From assembly GCA_937934115.1 (NCBI GenBank), contig CALHAH010000015.1, forward strand, positions 62,001 through 126,000: a DNA stretch of 64,000 nt, written 5' to 3'. Origin of the DNA: an uncultured Thermoanaerobaculum sp. Its GTDB lineage: Bacteria > Acidobacteriota > Thermoanaerobaculia > Thermoanaerobaculales > Thermoanaerobaculaceae. The notes beneath the pieces were generated by a model. The model saw only the letters and a list, made by a program, of their open reading frames with translations. It had not been told where the DNA came from and searched no databases. Positions 41,397 through 50,181 of this stretch are shown in pieces. Positions within the stretch are counted from its first letter, which is position 1; every line of letters starts with the position of its first letter. Position numbers and translations under genes: made by a program.

Positions 41397-41866
41397 GAAA
41401 GATGTGGTTCACCGTTTTAGGCGTTTTGATTACTGGGAGTTTATGGGCCCAGGGGCTTGGGGGGCCACCCTTTGATGTGCCCCCGGGACGCTGGTGGGAG
41501 CGGCCGGCGGTGGCGCAGGAGCTGGGCTTGACGCCGGAGCAAAAAGCCAAGCTGGGGCAGCTCACGGCTGAGCGCTTAAAAGTCATGATTGATGCCCGGG
41601 CGGCGGTGGAAAAGGCGGAAGTGGAGCTGCGCCTTTTAGCGGAGAAAGAGCCCCTCGATGCCCGCAAAGTTCGAGAAGCGTTTGCGGCCCTCCAGCAAGC
41701 CCGGCAAAAGCTGGAGCTGGAGCGCTTTGAGATGCTTTTGGCGGTGCGGCAGACGCTGTCCGCGGAGCAGTGGCAAAGGCTGCGCGCGTTGGCTCGCGAG
41801 CGCCTGGAAGAACGTCGGGAGAGGCGAGAAGGACGGCGGCCGGAACCTGGGCCGCGTCATCCTTGA
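41393..41866 (+). CDS. Periplasmic Spy/CpxP-like protein with LTxxQ-type motifs (1)
   Basis: 157 residues, ATGA overlap with the anti-sigma gene and a GGAG site. After a signal peptide (TVLGVLITGSLWAQ) the protein is nearly all helix: ELGLTPEQKAKLGQLTAERL and RQTLSAEQWQRLRALARERL contain two LT/LS-x-E-Q motifs, as in Spy, CpxP and zinc-resistance proteins. Its very basic Arg/Glu-rich tail is unusual. Likely a periplasmic chaperone or ligand sensor acting with the sigma/anti-sigma pair. Confidence 0.8.
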   Translation: MRKMWFTVLGVLITGSLWAQGLGGPPFDVPPGRWWERPAVAQELGLTPEQKAKLGQLTAERLKVMIDARAAVEKAEVELRLLAEKEPLDARKVREAFAALQQARQKLELERFEMLLAVRQTLSAEQWQRLRALARERLEERRERREGRRPEPGPRHP

Positions 41867-41896
41867 GCGTGCTCACACGAGAAAGGAGGAACAACG

Positions 41897-42343
41897 ATGA
41901 AACGGACCCTTGGTTTTACCCTGGCTTTGGTTTTGGTGGCGTTGCCCCTTTGGGCCCAGGAAAGCGAGGAGCTTCCCTTCCCCCATGCCCGCGAAGCGGT
42001 AGCGCGCTTTCTGGAACTTACGCCTGAAGAGCTTACCCAGTGGGAAGGCCTACTCACCACGTTGCGGGACACGGTGGCCCCTTTGCGGGAACAGTTGCGG
42101 GGTTTGGAAGGGCAGTTGGCGGAGCTTTTGCAGCAAGAAAACCGCGATGCTGCCGCGGTGGGAGCTTTGGTTATTCAAATCCACGGGGTGAGGGAAGCGA
42201 TAGAGCAAGCCCACCGGGAGTACGTGAACGGCTTTGAGGCCATGCTCAACCGCGAGCAAACGGCCAAGCTACGCTTCATTCGCCAAGCTGAGCGGGTGCA
42301 GCCGTTGATTCCAGCGTTTAGGGCTGTGCGGTTGGTGCGCTAA
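41897..42343 (+). CDS. Periplasmic Spy/CpxP-like helical protein (2)
   Basis: 148 residues, AAAGGAGG site, 30 nt after the first Spy-like gene. It has a signal peptide (TLALVLVALPLWAQ, approximate) and helices with LELTPEELTQWEGLLTTL and MLNREQTAKLRFIRQAERV, degenerate LTxxQ motifs. It ends ahead of a strong terminator, so it is the last gene of the ECF operon. Confidence 0.75.
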   Translation: MKRTLGFTLALVLVALPLWAQESEELPFPHAREAVARFLELTPEELTQWEGLLTTLRDTVAPLREQLRGLEGQLAELLQQENRDAAAVGALVIQIHGVREAIEQAHREYVNGFEAMLNREQTAKLRFIRQAERVQPLIPAFRAVRLVR

Positions 42344-42360
42344 GCGTACCTTAGGGAGAA

Positions 42361-42390
42361 AAAGGCGGGCGTGAGGCGCCCGCCTTTTTT
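42361..42390 (+). terminator. Rho-independent terminator of the ECF operon
   Basis: Perfect 11-bp stem AAAGGCGGGCG / CGCCCGCCTTT (42361-42371 with 42377-42387), TGAGG loop, then T-run to 42390. The U-tract on this strand serves the plus-strand operon. Confidence 0.9.
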
Positions 42391-42406
42391 GTTCTCTGGT
42401 CTGCGG

Positions 42407-43501
42407 TTAAAAGATCAGCTGGTACTGAAGGCGCAGTTCCCAAGCCTTAGTGTGGAGCCTTTCGTCGTGCAGGCGGCGCACATCGGCTTGCAGCTTGTGG
42501 GCATGATGATTGAAGAAGTAGTTCACGGCGAGGCCCCGTTCGTAGGCACGGTCGCCGCGGGCAGCATCGGAGGGGTCGAGGACCGCGTAGCGAAGGGCAA
42601 CTTCCAACGTGGAGGGGACAAAGAAATAACCTCCTTGCACGGTGAGGCCTTCTGCCCATTGCGGCGTCCAGTGCGGCCGCAGCTGCTTTCGCCGAAAGTA
42701 CTCGGCAAAACCGAAGAAACCACGCGCTGCCAAGGTAACGTCACCCCCCCAAGTTTCGTGGAGGAAGTTATGCGTGGGGGAGCCTCCACGGCGGTCATTG
42801 CGCTCGTACTGCCCCGCCAAGGCAAAAAGCGGTTTGTGACTGGCGGCCACATCGCTCTCGCTATACTTGACCTCGCCCCACGGTTGCCACGTGAGCCTGG
42901 CGTCGTACTGGAGCTTGGAGTTGTCGTTGACCGTGGCGTTGCGCCCGGCGCCGTTAAAAGCACCCACGCGCCACTCCAGCTTGCCACCCATGGCTAAGCC
43001 GGAAAGTTGCACGCCGATGTCCCGGCCTTTGGCAAACTCTGTGGAGACCAGGGAACGGTCCACAAACTGCTGGTTCCCAGAGGAGGTGAGCTCTTGCCGC
43101 CCGAAGGGCACTTTGAACTGACCACCTTTGAGCACGAAAAGCCTCTGACCGTGGGAAAAATCGTAACTCACGTTGGCATCTTCCAAGGGTTTGTCGTCCG
43201 CCCAGTTGCGCTGCATTTCGAAGGTAAGGTCCTTGCTGTAAACCCACCCTTCCAGTTTGGTTTTAAAACGGCGGATGCGAAAGCTTCCGGTGGTGGGCTT
43301 GCCCTCTTGGTCGAGGAGGGAAAACCGGGTTTGCAACCGGTGGGAAAGCTCAAGGTGAGCGTTGCTTAAGTCAAAGGTTGTTTTCCCGTTCTTCCAAGAA
43401 ACCGAGTTCCCCTCTTGTCTTTGCGGCTGTGGCGTTGTGCTTTGCTGCCCGAAACTGGTTGCTGCCAGGCAAATAAAAATGACGAGGTACCTTACTTTCA
43501 T
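42407..43501 (-). CDS. OprO/OprP-type outer-membrane porin
   Basis: 364 residues with a signal peptide (FICLAATSFGQQS) and a C-terminal Phe (LQYQLIF). The barrel has the FRIRRFKTKLEGWVYSKDL text and KVPFGRQELTSSGNQQFVDRS that mark the phosphate/polyphosphate-selective porin family. Whether it prefers phosphate cannot be told. It lies downstream of the CHRD gene on the same strand but is separated by a terminator, so it probably has its own promoter. Confidence 0.85.
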   Translation of the reverse strand: MKVRYLVIFICLAATSFGQQSTTPQPQRQEGNSVSWKNGKTTFDLSNAHLELSHRLQTRFSLLDQEGKPTTGSFRIRRFKTKLEGWVYSKDLTFEMQRNWADDKPLEDANVSYDFSHGQRLFVLKGGQFKVPFGRQELTSSGNQQFVDRSLVSTEFAKGRDIGVQLSGLAMGGKLEWRVGAFNGAGRNATVNDNSKLQYDARLTWQPWGEVKYSESDVAASHKPLFALAGQYERNDRRGGSPTHNFLHETWGGDVTLAARGFFGFAEYFRRKQLRPHWTPQWAEGLTVQGGYFFVPSTLEVALRYAVLDPSDAARGDRAYERGLAVNYFFNHHAHKLQADVRRLHDERLHTKAWELRLQYQLIF

Positions 43502-43541
43502 CCCATCCCCTCCGCCCCGCAGGGCAAACGGTCGAGATTAT

Positions 43542-43567
43542 AAAAAAACCCGGCCTTGCGGCCGGGT
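43542..43567 (-). terminator. Terminator after the CHRD gene
   Basis: On the minus strand ACCCGGCC (43548-43555 complement) and GGCCGGGT pair over a 4-nt loop, followed by seven U residues. It separates the CHRD gene from the porin. Confidence 0.85.
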
Positions 43568-43589
43568 GCGAAGCGGGGAGGATAACGGC

Positions 43590-44714
43590 TTAACTTTGGG
43601 GCAGAATGGTTACGGCGTCGCCGGTGATGTTGTCCACCATGGATGCAAAAACCACAGCCGTGCCGCCGCTCAGACTAAAGCGCACGAAAAAGTCTGTTTG
43701 ATTTGCGAGGGCCGAGCCAAAGAGGGCCCCGTCCGCAACCCCTTTGATGTCATTGGCCTTGGGAGCTAAGGTCAGGCTTTTGGCGGCCAACAGCTGATTG
43801 TCGCTGGAGTACGCGGCCAAATGCAAGGTTACTGCGGTATCGTGAGGGTTGAAGTAGCCCAGGTTGGAGCGGAACCCCTGCCCCGTGGCGGCGGGTTGGT
43901 TGGAAAGCCCCACCAGCATGCCAGCGGTGGGCAAATTTTCCAGTGCTACCAGGGTGAAGAACTGGTTGAAGGTACCGGGAAGGGGGAAGGAAGTGTTGCC
44001 CCTTTGATCGTTGAAAACCCTCACCTGCCCCACAAAAGCAGCGGGGGCTTCCAGCACCGCGGCACCGCGACCTGAGGTCGAAAATAAGGCGGCCAGGGCA
44101 TCCGGCACCACCTTTTGCCCCCGTGCGGGAACACGAAGCGTGGCTTGCTGGCTTGCTGCTCCCGTGGAGGGGAAGTAACGGACGGTCACGGCCAGCTCCT
44201 CATCGCTGAGGTTGGCCACGGCCAAATCGGATAGGAAGTTGGTACCGGCTTGCCCCGTTACCTTGGCTAAAACCGGAGCAATAAGCAGGGTCTTTCCTGA
44301 GAGGGATTCGCCCTGAAGCTGACCCCTGACGGCCCCGGCAGGCTTGCTGGCGGAGGCCACCTGCAGGTAAAAGCCCGCAGGGTTGGCCAGCATGGCCGCT
44401 ACTTTGGCTTCCGGAAGGCTGGGGAGACTCCCCGTGGCCAGGTTACCCACGAAGCTGGGATTCAGCTCCACCTCTTTTGTTCCCGCCTGACCGGGGTAAC
44501 CGCTGTAGAGAGCGGCCCCACTGGGTTGGCTTACGCCGTTGAGGAGGATGGTGTAGTTGAGGGTTGTGCCTTGAAACTCGAGGGTGGCGAAGCCGGAGGC
44601 GTTAGCTTCACCCCCGCCCACCACCTTTTGCCCCGAAAGGGTGACGGTGAGGGTTTGCGCCTGCAGCGTCGCCGCTAAAAGCCAGGTAAAAGCGAGCACC
44701 ATCTGTTTTTTCAT
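43590..44714 (-). CDS. Secreted CHRD-domain protein with a C-terminal beta module
   Basis: 374 residues, signal peptide ending ATLQAQ. Residues about 20-135 form a CHRD domain (GEANASGFATLEFQGTTLNY, then ANPAGFYLQVASASKPAGAV). From about 140 the protein has two half-modules: NFLSDLAVANLSDEELAVTV ... and RSNLGYFNPHDTAVTLHLAA, ending VVFASMVDNITGDAVTILP. The same layout and end-motif occurs in the C-terminal 220 residues of the S8 peptidase at 25.5 kb. Probably an exported structural or binding protein. Confidence 0.78.
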   Translation of the reverse strand: MKKQMVLAFTWLLAATLQAQTLTVTLSGQKVVGGGEANASGFATLEFQGTTLNYTILLNGVSQPSGAALYSGYPGQAGTKEVELNPSFVGNLATGSLPSLPEAKVAAMLANPAGFYLQVASASKPAGAVRGQLQGESLSGKTLLIAPVLAKVTGQAGTNFLSDLAVANLSDEELAVTVRYFPSTGAASQQATLRVPARGQKVVPDALAALFSTSGRGAAVLEAPAAFVGQVRVFNDQRGNTSFPLPGTFNQFFTLVALENLPTAGMLVGLSNQPAATGQGFRSNLGYFNPHDTAVTLHLAAYSSDNQLLAAKSLTLAPKANDIKGVADGALFGSALANQTDFFVRFSLSGGTAVVFASMVDNITGDAVTILPQS

Positions 44715-44729
44715 GTCCTTACCTCCTTG

Positions 44730-46577
44730 TTAGTTATCGGAAAACGTGGCCCAACCGGTGAGTACCCAGTTGTCGCCAGGGCAAACGCCGCCAATGCAGG
44801 TAACGTTGGTATCGAAGAAACCATCGTCCGGTGGGGTTTTTATGAAGTTGCTGTCCAGGGCTGGAGAGTCTGGAAGGGGCTCCACGTTGGGGTAGAGGAG
44901 TTTCTTGGCGTTCCAGCTGCCCAGGGCAAGCTTGGGATCCACGTTGCGGTTGAACTTCATGTCCTCAAAGAGGAACTTGCGGGTAAACGCGGGATTGGCA
45001 CCCGATTTGAAAGCGGCATCGGCGAAGTTCCCGTGAAGGATGGAGTTGTCAAAAATAAGCTCGGTTCCCGCCAAATTTTGGCTTTGGGTGCTTTCTATGG
45101 TCACCGGAGCAAATTGGGTGCCGGTGATGATGATGTTGTGGTAGGAACCTGCGGCCCCGCGGCGGATGCGAGCGCCGTAAAGGCCCTTACCTCCAGCACT
45201 CACGGGGGGTGCCACCGCGGTGACGTTGTAAACCTGGTACCGGGTCCTGGGTGTGAGGTCAAAGTTCTGGGGGTGTCCGTCCGATTCAAAAGCAACGTTG
45301 GAGTCAGGCTCATCGTTGGTCGCGGCGTCCAAAATGACCACCCATTGAATCTTGCCTTGGTACCCCAGGTCGGTATCGATGCCGTCGTCGGCAGCAGCCG
45401 TAAGCAGCAAGTGCTTGGCGTTGACGGTGCCACCGAAAAACTCCACGCCGTCATCCTTGTTGTAGTGCACTTGCAGGTAGTCAATGATGGTGCGGTCCCC
45501 GCACCCCCCGCAGGTGAGACCGTTAATTTCTTGGTTGGTCTCAATTTCGAAGCCACCAAACTCCAAGCGCACGTAGCGCAGGATTCCGGAGCTGTCGTGA
45601 GGATCGTTGCCGCCGAACGCGTAGTCGGGTTGGGAGGGCAGACCCTCCAGGTAGGCTTGACCACCGGGTTCATTCACGGGGGCGTTGCCAAGGAGCACCA
45701 AGCTGCCCCAGTCCCGTTGCGCCCTTTTGCCCACGCGGTTGGGGGAGGTGAAGATAATGGGCCGCATGGCCGTGCCATCGGCAATGATTTTGGCACCGCG
45801 CGTGATAAAGAGCGTGGCGCGCTGATCACCGCCGTAAATCACCGTACCCGGCTCAATGGTGAGCGTAGCGTTGCGGACGGCTACGAAATCCCGCAAGCGG
45901 TACGCCTTCGTGGCTTGCCAGGTGGTGTTGCTGGTTATGGCCCCTGAAACCTCCACCGTTTGGGTGACAAAGCTGTACATGGCGTTGGAGCGAGCAAGGA
46001 CCCGGCGACCCTCAGCATCGCGCACCTCCAGGACAAACTGAAAAAGTCCCGGCTGGGAGGGTGCGGTAAAGGATGGCCCCAGGGCCCCATCCACGCCAAA
46101 ACCATCATCTGCGCCATCGGCGGCCGACCCAAAGAGCACGAAGTCCTCCAGTTGCGGCAGGTACACGGCTTGCGGCGCAGTAGCTGTCCCCAAAAGGTCC
46201 TGCGGTTGGCTGTGGAAGCTACCCGTGCGTACTGAATAGTACTCTTTGTTGCCGGTTACCCGGTCCTGCCGATAAAGGTACAAAGTCACGGGCCATACCC
46301 AACCGTTGGGGTAGATACTCACCCGCAGCTGGAGTTTTTGCCCGGGCTCAAAGGTGTAGTAGTTTGTCTCCAAGAGCACGATGGGGTAAGCGCCTGTTTC
46401 TGAGGGGGGCAAGCTGCTGGCGGTTTCGGCGGAAATTTCGGCGGTTTGTACCCAGCTCAGGTCCGGGAACCTCCGGCCCTTTTCCCGCTCTTGGAAAACG
46501 TTGTCGGGAGGTAAGGACCAAGAGGTGGTAGTGAAAAGCCCAAGGGTTATGAGGAAAAGACCAAAACGCCTCTTCAT
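44730..46577 (-). CDS. Secreted right-handed beta-helix-type protein, TonB-receptor partner
   Basis: 615 residues from ATG 46577 with AAAGGAGAA upstream; the longer open frame to 46874 lies inside the receptor gene. Signal peptide to about residue 21 (LPPDN begins mature part). Text such as YLRDFV-like/AVRNATLTIEPGTVIYGGDQ, AKIIADGTAMRPIIFTSPNR, WGSLVLLGNAPVNEPGG, GILRYVRLEFGG and YNKDDGVEFFGGTVNAKHLL is typical of large surface proteins that follow TonB receptors in several phyla. No enzymatic motif is seen. It follows the receptor by 20 nt. Confidence 0.8.
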   Translation of the reverse strand: MKRRFGLFLITLGLFTTTSWSLPPDNVFQEREKGRRFPDLSWVQTAEISAETASSLPPSETGAYPIVLLETNYYTFEPGQKLQLRVSIYPNGWVWPVTLYLYRQDRVTGNKEYYSVRTGSFHSQPQDLLGTATAPQAVYLPQLEDFVLFGSAADGADDGFGVDGALGPSFTAPSQPGLFQFVLEVRDAEGRRVLARSNAMYSFVTQTVEVSGAITSNTTWQATKAYRLRDFVAVRNATLTIEPGTVIYGGDQRATLFITRGAKIIADGTAMRPIIFTSPNRVGKRAQRDWGSLVLLGNAPVNEPGGQAYLEGLPSQPDYAFGGNDPHDSSGILRYVRLEFGGFEIETNQEINGLTCGGCGDRTIIDYLQVHYNKDDGVEFFGGTVNAKHLLLTAAADDGIDTDLGYQGKIQWVVILDAATNDEPDSNVAFESDGHPQNFDLTPRTRYQVYNVTAVAPPVSAGGKGLYGARIRRGAAGSYHNIIITGTQFAPVTIESTQSQNLAGTELIFDNSILHGNFADAAFKSGANPAFTRKFLFEDMKFNRNVDPKLALGSWNAKKLLYPNVEPLPDSPALDSNFIKTPPDDGFFDTNVTCIGGVCPGDNWVLTGWATFSDN

Positions 46578-46597
46578 ACTGTTTCTCCTTTCCGTAT

Positions 46598-49351
46598 TTA
46601 TTGCAGGGCGTACCCGAAGCTTACGCTGACGGTGCGCCCCATTTTGGTTTGCCTTTGCAAACGTGGTCCTTGCGTAAATTTTTCGCGGTTGTCGGTAAGG
46701 TTGGCCGCTGACAGGTTCACCTCCAGTCCTGGCAAAAGCCAGCGCAGCTGTTGACGTAGGAAAAGATCCCAAGTGCCGTTGTCCTCTTCGTAAATATCGG
46801 CTAGGCCGTAGGCGCCCACCTCGGAAAGGCGGCGGCCAGTGAAGTTGTAGAGAAGGCGCGCCAAGCTTCCCCAACGCGGGTAGTAGTACTCCACGGTGAA
46901 GTTCAAAACGTGCCGCGCTTGTCCTTGCAGCGGACGGTTGCTGCTGGTGACCACGGAGAGGGCCCGAGGGGGAACGGTGACCTCGGAGTCAATGAAAGCG
47001 TAGTTGGCGTTGAGCACGAGGTTCTGCAGCGAGGGGTGGAGGTGGCCCAGGGAGCGACGGTACTCCAATTCCACGCCTTGCAGGTTGGCCTCTTTGGCGT
47101 TGGTCCAGGAGCTTCGCAGCTCCGTGGTGGGCTGGATTATGCGCTCAATGGGATCCGTTATGCGCTTGGCAAATACGGAAAACGCCACCACCTCGCCGGG
47201 CTCGGGGAAGGTTTCCCAGCGTACTTCTACGGAGTCCAGAAGACTGCGGCGCAAGTGGGGGTTGCCCACCACGGAACGGCCACCGGTGATTTCCACGAAA
47301 GCGAAAGGCGACAGCTCCCGGAACTCGGGACGGTTGACCGTGCGGCTGGCGGCAAAGCGCAGGTTGGTGCGCGCTGACCACGCGTACGTCACGTTGAGGG
47401 CCGGAAGCCAATCCTTGTTCACCAAACGCGCCACATCCGCGTTTCGCGTGTCAAAGGGGTTAACGGTGACCACTTCTTGGTCTGAATCTTCCAACCGCAA
47501 GCCCAAAAGCGTGCGCACCTTTCCCCAGGTGACGTCGGCTTGCGCAAAGTAAGCGGTGAGGTTGTGGGTTCCGCTGTAGGCATCGTTGACGCCCGTCACT
47601 TCCCGCAACTCGAAACCGTCCGGGCGGATGTTTGCTGGCTGGAACAACTGGTCTGGAGGTAGAGAGAGGTCAAATTGGTTGGGGTTGGTGGTGACAAACT
47701 TAAAGCGCCGCGCCAAAAAGGTGCGCTCCCGTTGCGAGCGAGTAGTACCTACCTTGAATGCGCTGTAGACCCCACTGCCCAAATCCAAAAACTGGCTCAG
47801 GGCCAAAGAACCATCTTGAGTGTCTTCCTGCAAGCGGTAAAATTCGATGCGCCCCACTTCCGGAAACCCCACCAGCAGGCGAAACACCCCATCGGGGCCC
47901 AAACCGTAAATGTTCTCCCGCAGGTCCCCAAGATTTTGGGCTTTGCCGAGGGAAGCGCGCCACTCCAGGGAAAGGCCCTGACCGAGACCTGAAAGGAAGT
48001 GTTCCCCCGAGAGCTGGTGCGTCGTCAGGTCTTCACGCCAGTAGCGGGAGCGCAAATCACGGATGAAGTTCCCGGAGTTGGTGTTGTAACCCTCCTGCTG
48101 GCGGTCGCTGGCGCGCGCGTTACGAGAAAAGAGCGAGTTCCAACGCACACTGTGGTCCTTGGAAAGCTTCCAGCCCAAGGAACCAAAAAGGCCCCAGCGC
48201 ACCCCTTCGCCGTAGGTCACCATGCGGTAGTCGTTCACGGGGACCATTTGCCCGCTATCCAAGCCGTAAAAAGTTTGGGTTTCTTCGTTACGGGAAAAGC
48301 TTTGGGATTGCGTGCCGGAAAACACCACGCCAAGGTTGCCAAAGGATTGCCCGTAGGAAAGGGCAAAGGAGCGCTGCGGCGGAGCTGAGCTTTCGGGTTT
48401 GCCTGTCCAGGCTCCGGACAGTTTACGCCCCAAATCCTGAAGTTGTTCAGGGGTGAAGCCCTTGGGGTTAAAACGCGTGGCGCGGGTAATGAGGGTGGAG
48501 GGGAAGCCCACCGGCATCCACTGTCCACCCGAACCGTCAAAGCTCAGCCCGCCGGCGTAGCGGCGGAATTGTCCATTCACTTGCGAGTTTTCTCCTGAAC
48601 CCACGCGCACGCTGAAGGTTTTTGCTTCTGGCCAGGGGGAAGTGTTCAACTGCACAAGCCCGCCACCAAAGGAGCCGGGAAGGTCCGGAGCAAAGGATTT
48701 CACCACCGTTACTTGGTCAAGCAGTTTGGTAGGGAAAAGATCGAGAGGAATCACCCGCTTTTCCGTTTCGGTGGAGGGCAATTCGCAACCGTTGAGAAGC
48801 ACGGTGGCGTAGCGTTCCCCCAGGCCGCGCACGTACACGTAGCGGTTACCTACGGTGGAAATCCCCGTAATCCGTTGCACGGCCGCAGCAGCGTCGGCGT
48901 CGGGGGATTTGGCCATATCTTCACGCGCTAACGCTTCTGAAACCACGGCTTTGGTGCGTCTTTCCTCCAGCACTTGTGCTGCTCCGGAAACGGGTTTTTC
49001 CGCGGTAACCTCCACTTGCTCGGAAAATTGATTGGGCGCAAGAATGACTTCAATTTCCGGGTTTGCGTCTTCGCGAACCGCCACTTCTGAGATGGCCTCT
49101 CCAAATCCGTCTAAGCTGGCGCGCAGTTGATAGGACCCCGGGGCAACCGCTGAAAAGAAAAAGATGCCTTCAGGGTCCGTCCACACCGTTTGCACGTCGG
49201 CTCCCTTTTGCGTGAGGACCACGGTAACCCCAGGCAGAGGTAGCTTTTGACCATCCCGCACCCGGCCCCGGAGCTGGGCACCCCAGGTGAGAGACGCCAG
49301 GGGGATGGCGGTTAAAAATAACAGTATTGCGACCTTATGCATCCGTGTCAT
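46598..49351 (-). CDS. TonB-dependent receptor with N-terminal carboxypeptidase-like domain
   Basis: 917 residues from ATG 49351 with GAGGA upstream. Order: signal peptide; a beta-sandwich extension (QLRGRVRDGQKLPLPGVTVV); a plug with LAREDMAKSPDADAAAAVQR and YVYVRGLGERYATVLLNGCE; and a long barrel ending KMGRTVSVSFGYALQ. The plug's SPDADAAAAVQRITGIS and RGLGERYA closely fit the receptors that import large ligands or sugars together with helix proteins. The ligand is unknown. It heads a cluster with the beta-helix and CHRD genes. Confidence 0.88.
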   Translation of the reverse strand: MTRMHKVAILLFLTAIPLASLTWGAQLRGRVRDGQKLPLPGVTVVLTQKGADVQTVWTDPEGIFFFSAVAPGSYQLRASLDGFGEAISEVAVREDANPEIEVILAPNQFSEQVEVTAEKPVSGAAQVLEERRTKAVVSEALAREDMAKSPDADAAAAVQRITGISTVGNRYVYVRGLGERYATVLLNGCELPSTETEKRVIPLDLFPTKLLDQVTVVKSFAPDLPGSFGGGLVQLNTSPWPEAKTFSVRVGSGENSQVNGQFRRYAGGLSFDGSGGQWMPVGFPSTLITRATRFNPKGFTPEQLQDLGRKLSGAWTGKPESSAPPQRSFALSYGQSFGNLGVVFSGTQSQSFSRNEETQTFYGLDSGQMVPVNDYRMVTYGEGVRWGLFGSLGWKLSKDHSVRWNSLFSRNARASDRQQEGYNTNSGNFIRDLRSRYWREDLTTHQLSGEHFLSGLGQGLSLEWRASLGKAQNLGDLRENIYGLGPDGVFRLLVGFPEVGRIEFYRLQEDTQDGSLALSQFLDLGSGVYSAFKVGTTRSQRERTFLARRFKFVTTNPNQFDLSLPPDQLFQPANIRPDGFELREVTGVNDAYSGTHNLTAYFAQADVTWGKVRTLLGLRLEDSDQEVVTVNPFDTRNADVARLVNKDWLPALNVTYAWSARTNLRFAASRTVNRPEFRELSPFAFVEITGGRSVVGNPHLRRSLLDSVEVRWETFPEPGEVVAFSVFAKRITDPIERIIQPTTELRSSWTNAKEANLQGVELEYRRSLGHLHPSLQNLVLNANYAFIDSEVTVPPRALSVVTSSNRPLQGQARHVLNFTVEYYYPRWGSLARLLYNFTGRRLSEVGAYGLADIYEEDNGTWDLFLRQQLRWLLPGLEVNLSAANLTDNREKFTQGPRLQRQTKMGRTVSVSFGYALQ

Positions 49352-49429
49352 GTTTTCCTCCCCGCGGCGTATGCCGCAGGGCAATAGTGGGTAGGGAGTG
49401 TGAGGAGTTGGAAAAGACTGGGTGAAGGT

Positions 49430-49458
49430 TTGGTGAAGACGGGGGCATGGGTTATACT
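49430..49458 (+). promoter_or_regulatory. Promoter of the rhomboid gene, close to the start codon
   Basis: TTGGTG at 49430-49435 and TATACT at 49453-49458 with a 17-nt spacer. The ATG at 49468 is only 9 nt after the -10 box, and no ribosome site fits between them. Confidence 0.5.
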
Positions 49459-49467
49459 GCGCGCGTC

Positions 49468-50178
49468 ATGTTTCCGCTGCGCGACTCCATTCCTTCATCC
49501 AAACCACCGGTCATCAACGTTGTCATCATCGTGGCGTGCGTCGTGGCCTTTTTTTACGAGCTCATGCTCGGCCGCTACTTGGAGCCTTTTTTGCGAGCCT
49601 ATGCCTTTGTTCCCGCACGTTTTTTCTACCCAGAAGCCTTCGACGTGAGTTTTGCTTTTAACCTTTGGACCATCGTCTTTTCCATGTTCTTGCACGGCGG
49701 CTGGTTACACCTGATCGGCAACATGTGGTTTTTGTGGGTGTTCGGTGATAACGTGGAAGACGCCTTAGGTCACGGGCGGTTTCTGGTTTTTTACGTCCTG
49801 TGCGGGGCGGCGGCGGCTTTCGCCCAAGCACTGGTGTCCCCGCTGTCCCAGGTGCCCATGATTGGGGCTTCCGGGGCCATCGCCGGTGTTTTGGGAGCGT
49901 ATTTTGTGTGGTTTCCTTGGTCGCGGGTGAAGACGCTGGTTTTTTTGGGGTTTTTTATGACTATGGCAGAACTGCCAGCTCCGATTTTTCTCGTCCTCTG
50001 GTTTGTGATTCAGTTTTTCTCAGGTACGCTTTCGTTGGCAGCGGCCGGTGGTGCGGGCGGTGGCGTGGCTTGGTTTGCACACATAGGTGGATTCGTGGCG
50101 GGCGCCCTGCTGGCGTGGTGGCTTCGCCGCAGCGGCCGCGTGCGACCGGTTCCCCGTTACTTTACGTTTTGGGAGTGA
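49468..50178 (+). CDS. Rhomboid intramembrane serine protease
   Basis: 236 residues, about seven membrane helices. Catalytic Ser is in MIGASGAIAGVLGAYFVW and the His in WFAHIGGFVAGALLAWW; the WLHLIGNMWFLWVFGDNVED segment carries the second conserved His/Asn of the oxyanion site. Rhomboids cleave membrane proteins within or near the bilayer. No substrate can be named; the single-pass anti-sigma factor nearby is one candidate only by proximity. It precedes a sugar aminotransferase gene by 3 nt. Confidence 0.92.
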   Translation: MFPLRDSIPSSKPPVINVVIIVACVVAFFYELMLGRYLEPFLRAYAFVPARFFYPEAFDVSFAFNLWTIVFSMFLHGGWLHLIGNMWFLWVFGDNVEDALGHGRFLVFYVLCGAAAAFAQALVSPLSQVPMIGASGAIAGVLGAYFVWFPWSRVKTLVFLGFFMTMAELPAPIFLVLWFVIQFFSGTLSLAAAGGAGGGVAWFAHIGGFVAGALLAWWLRRSGRVRPVPRYFTFWE

Positions 50179-50181
50179 AGC

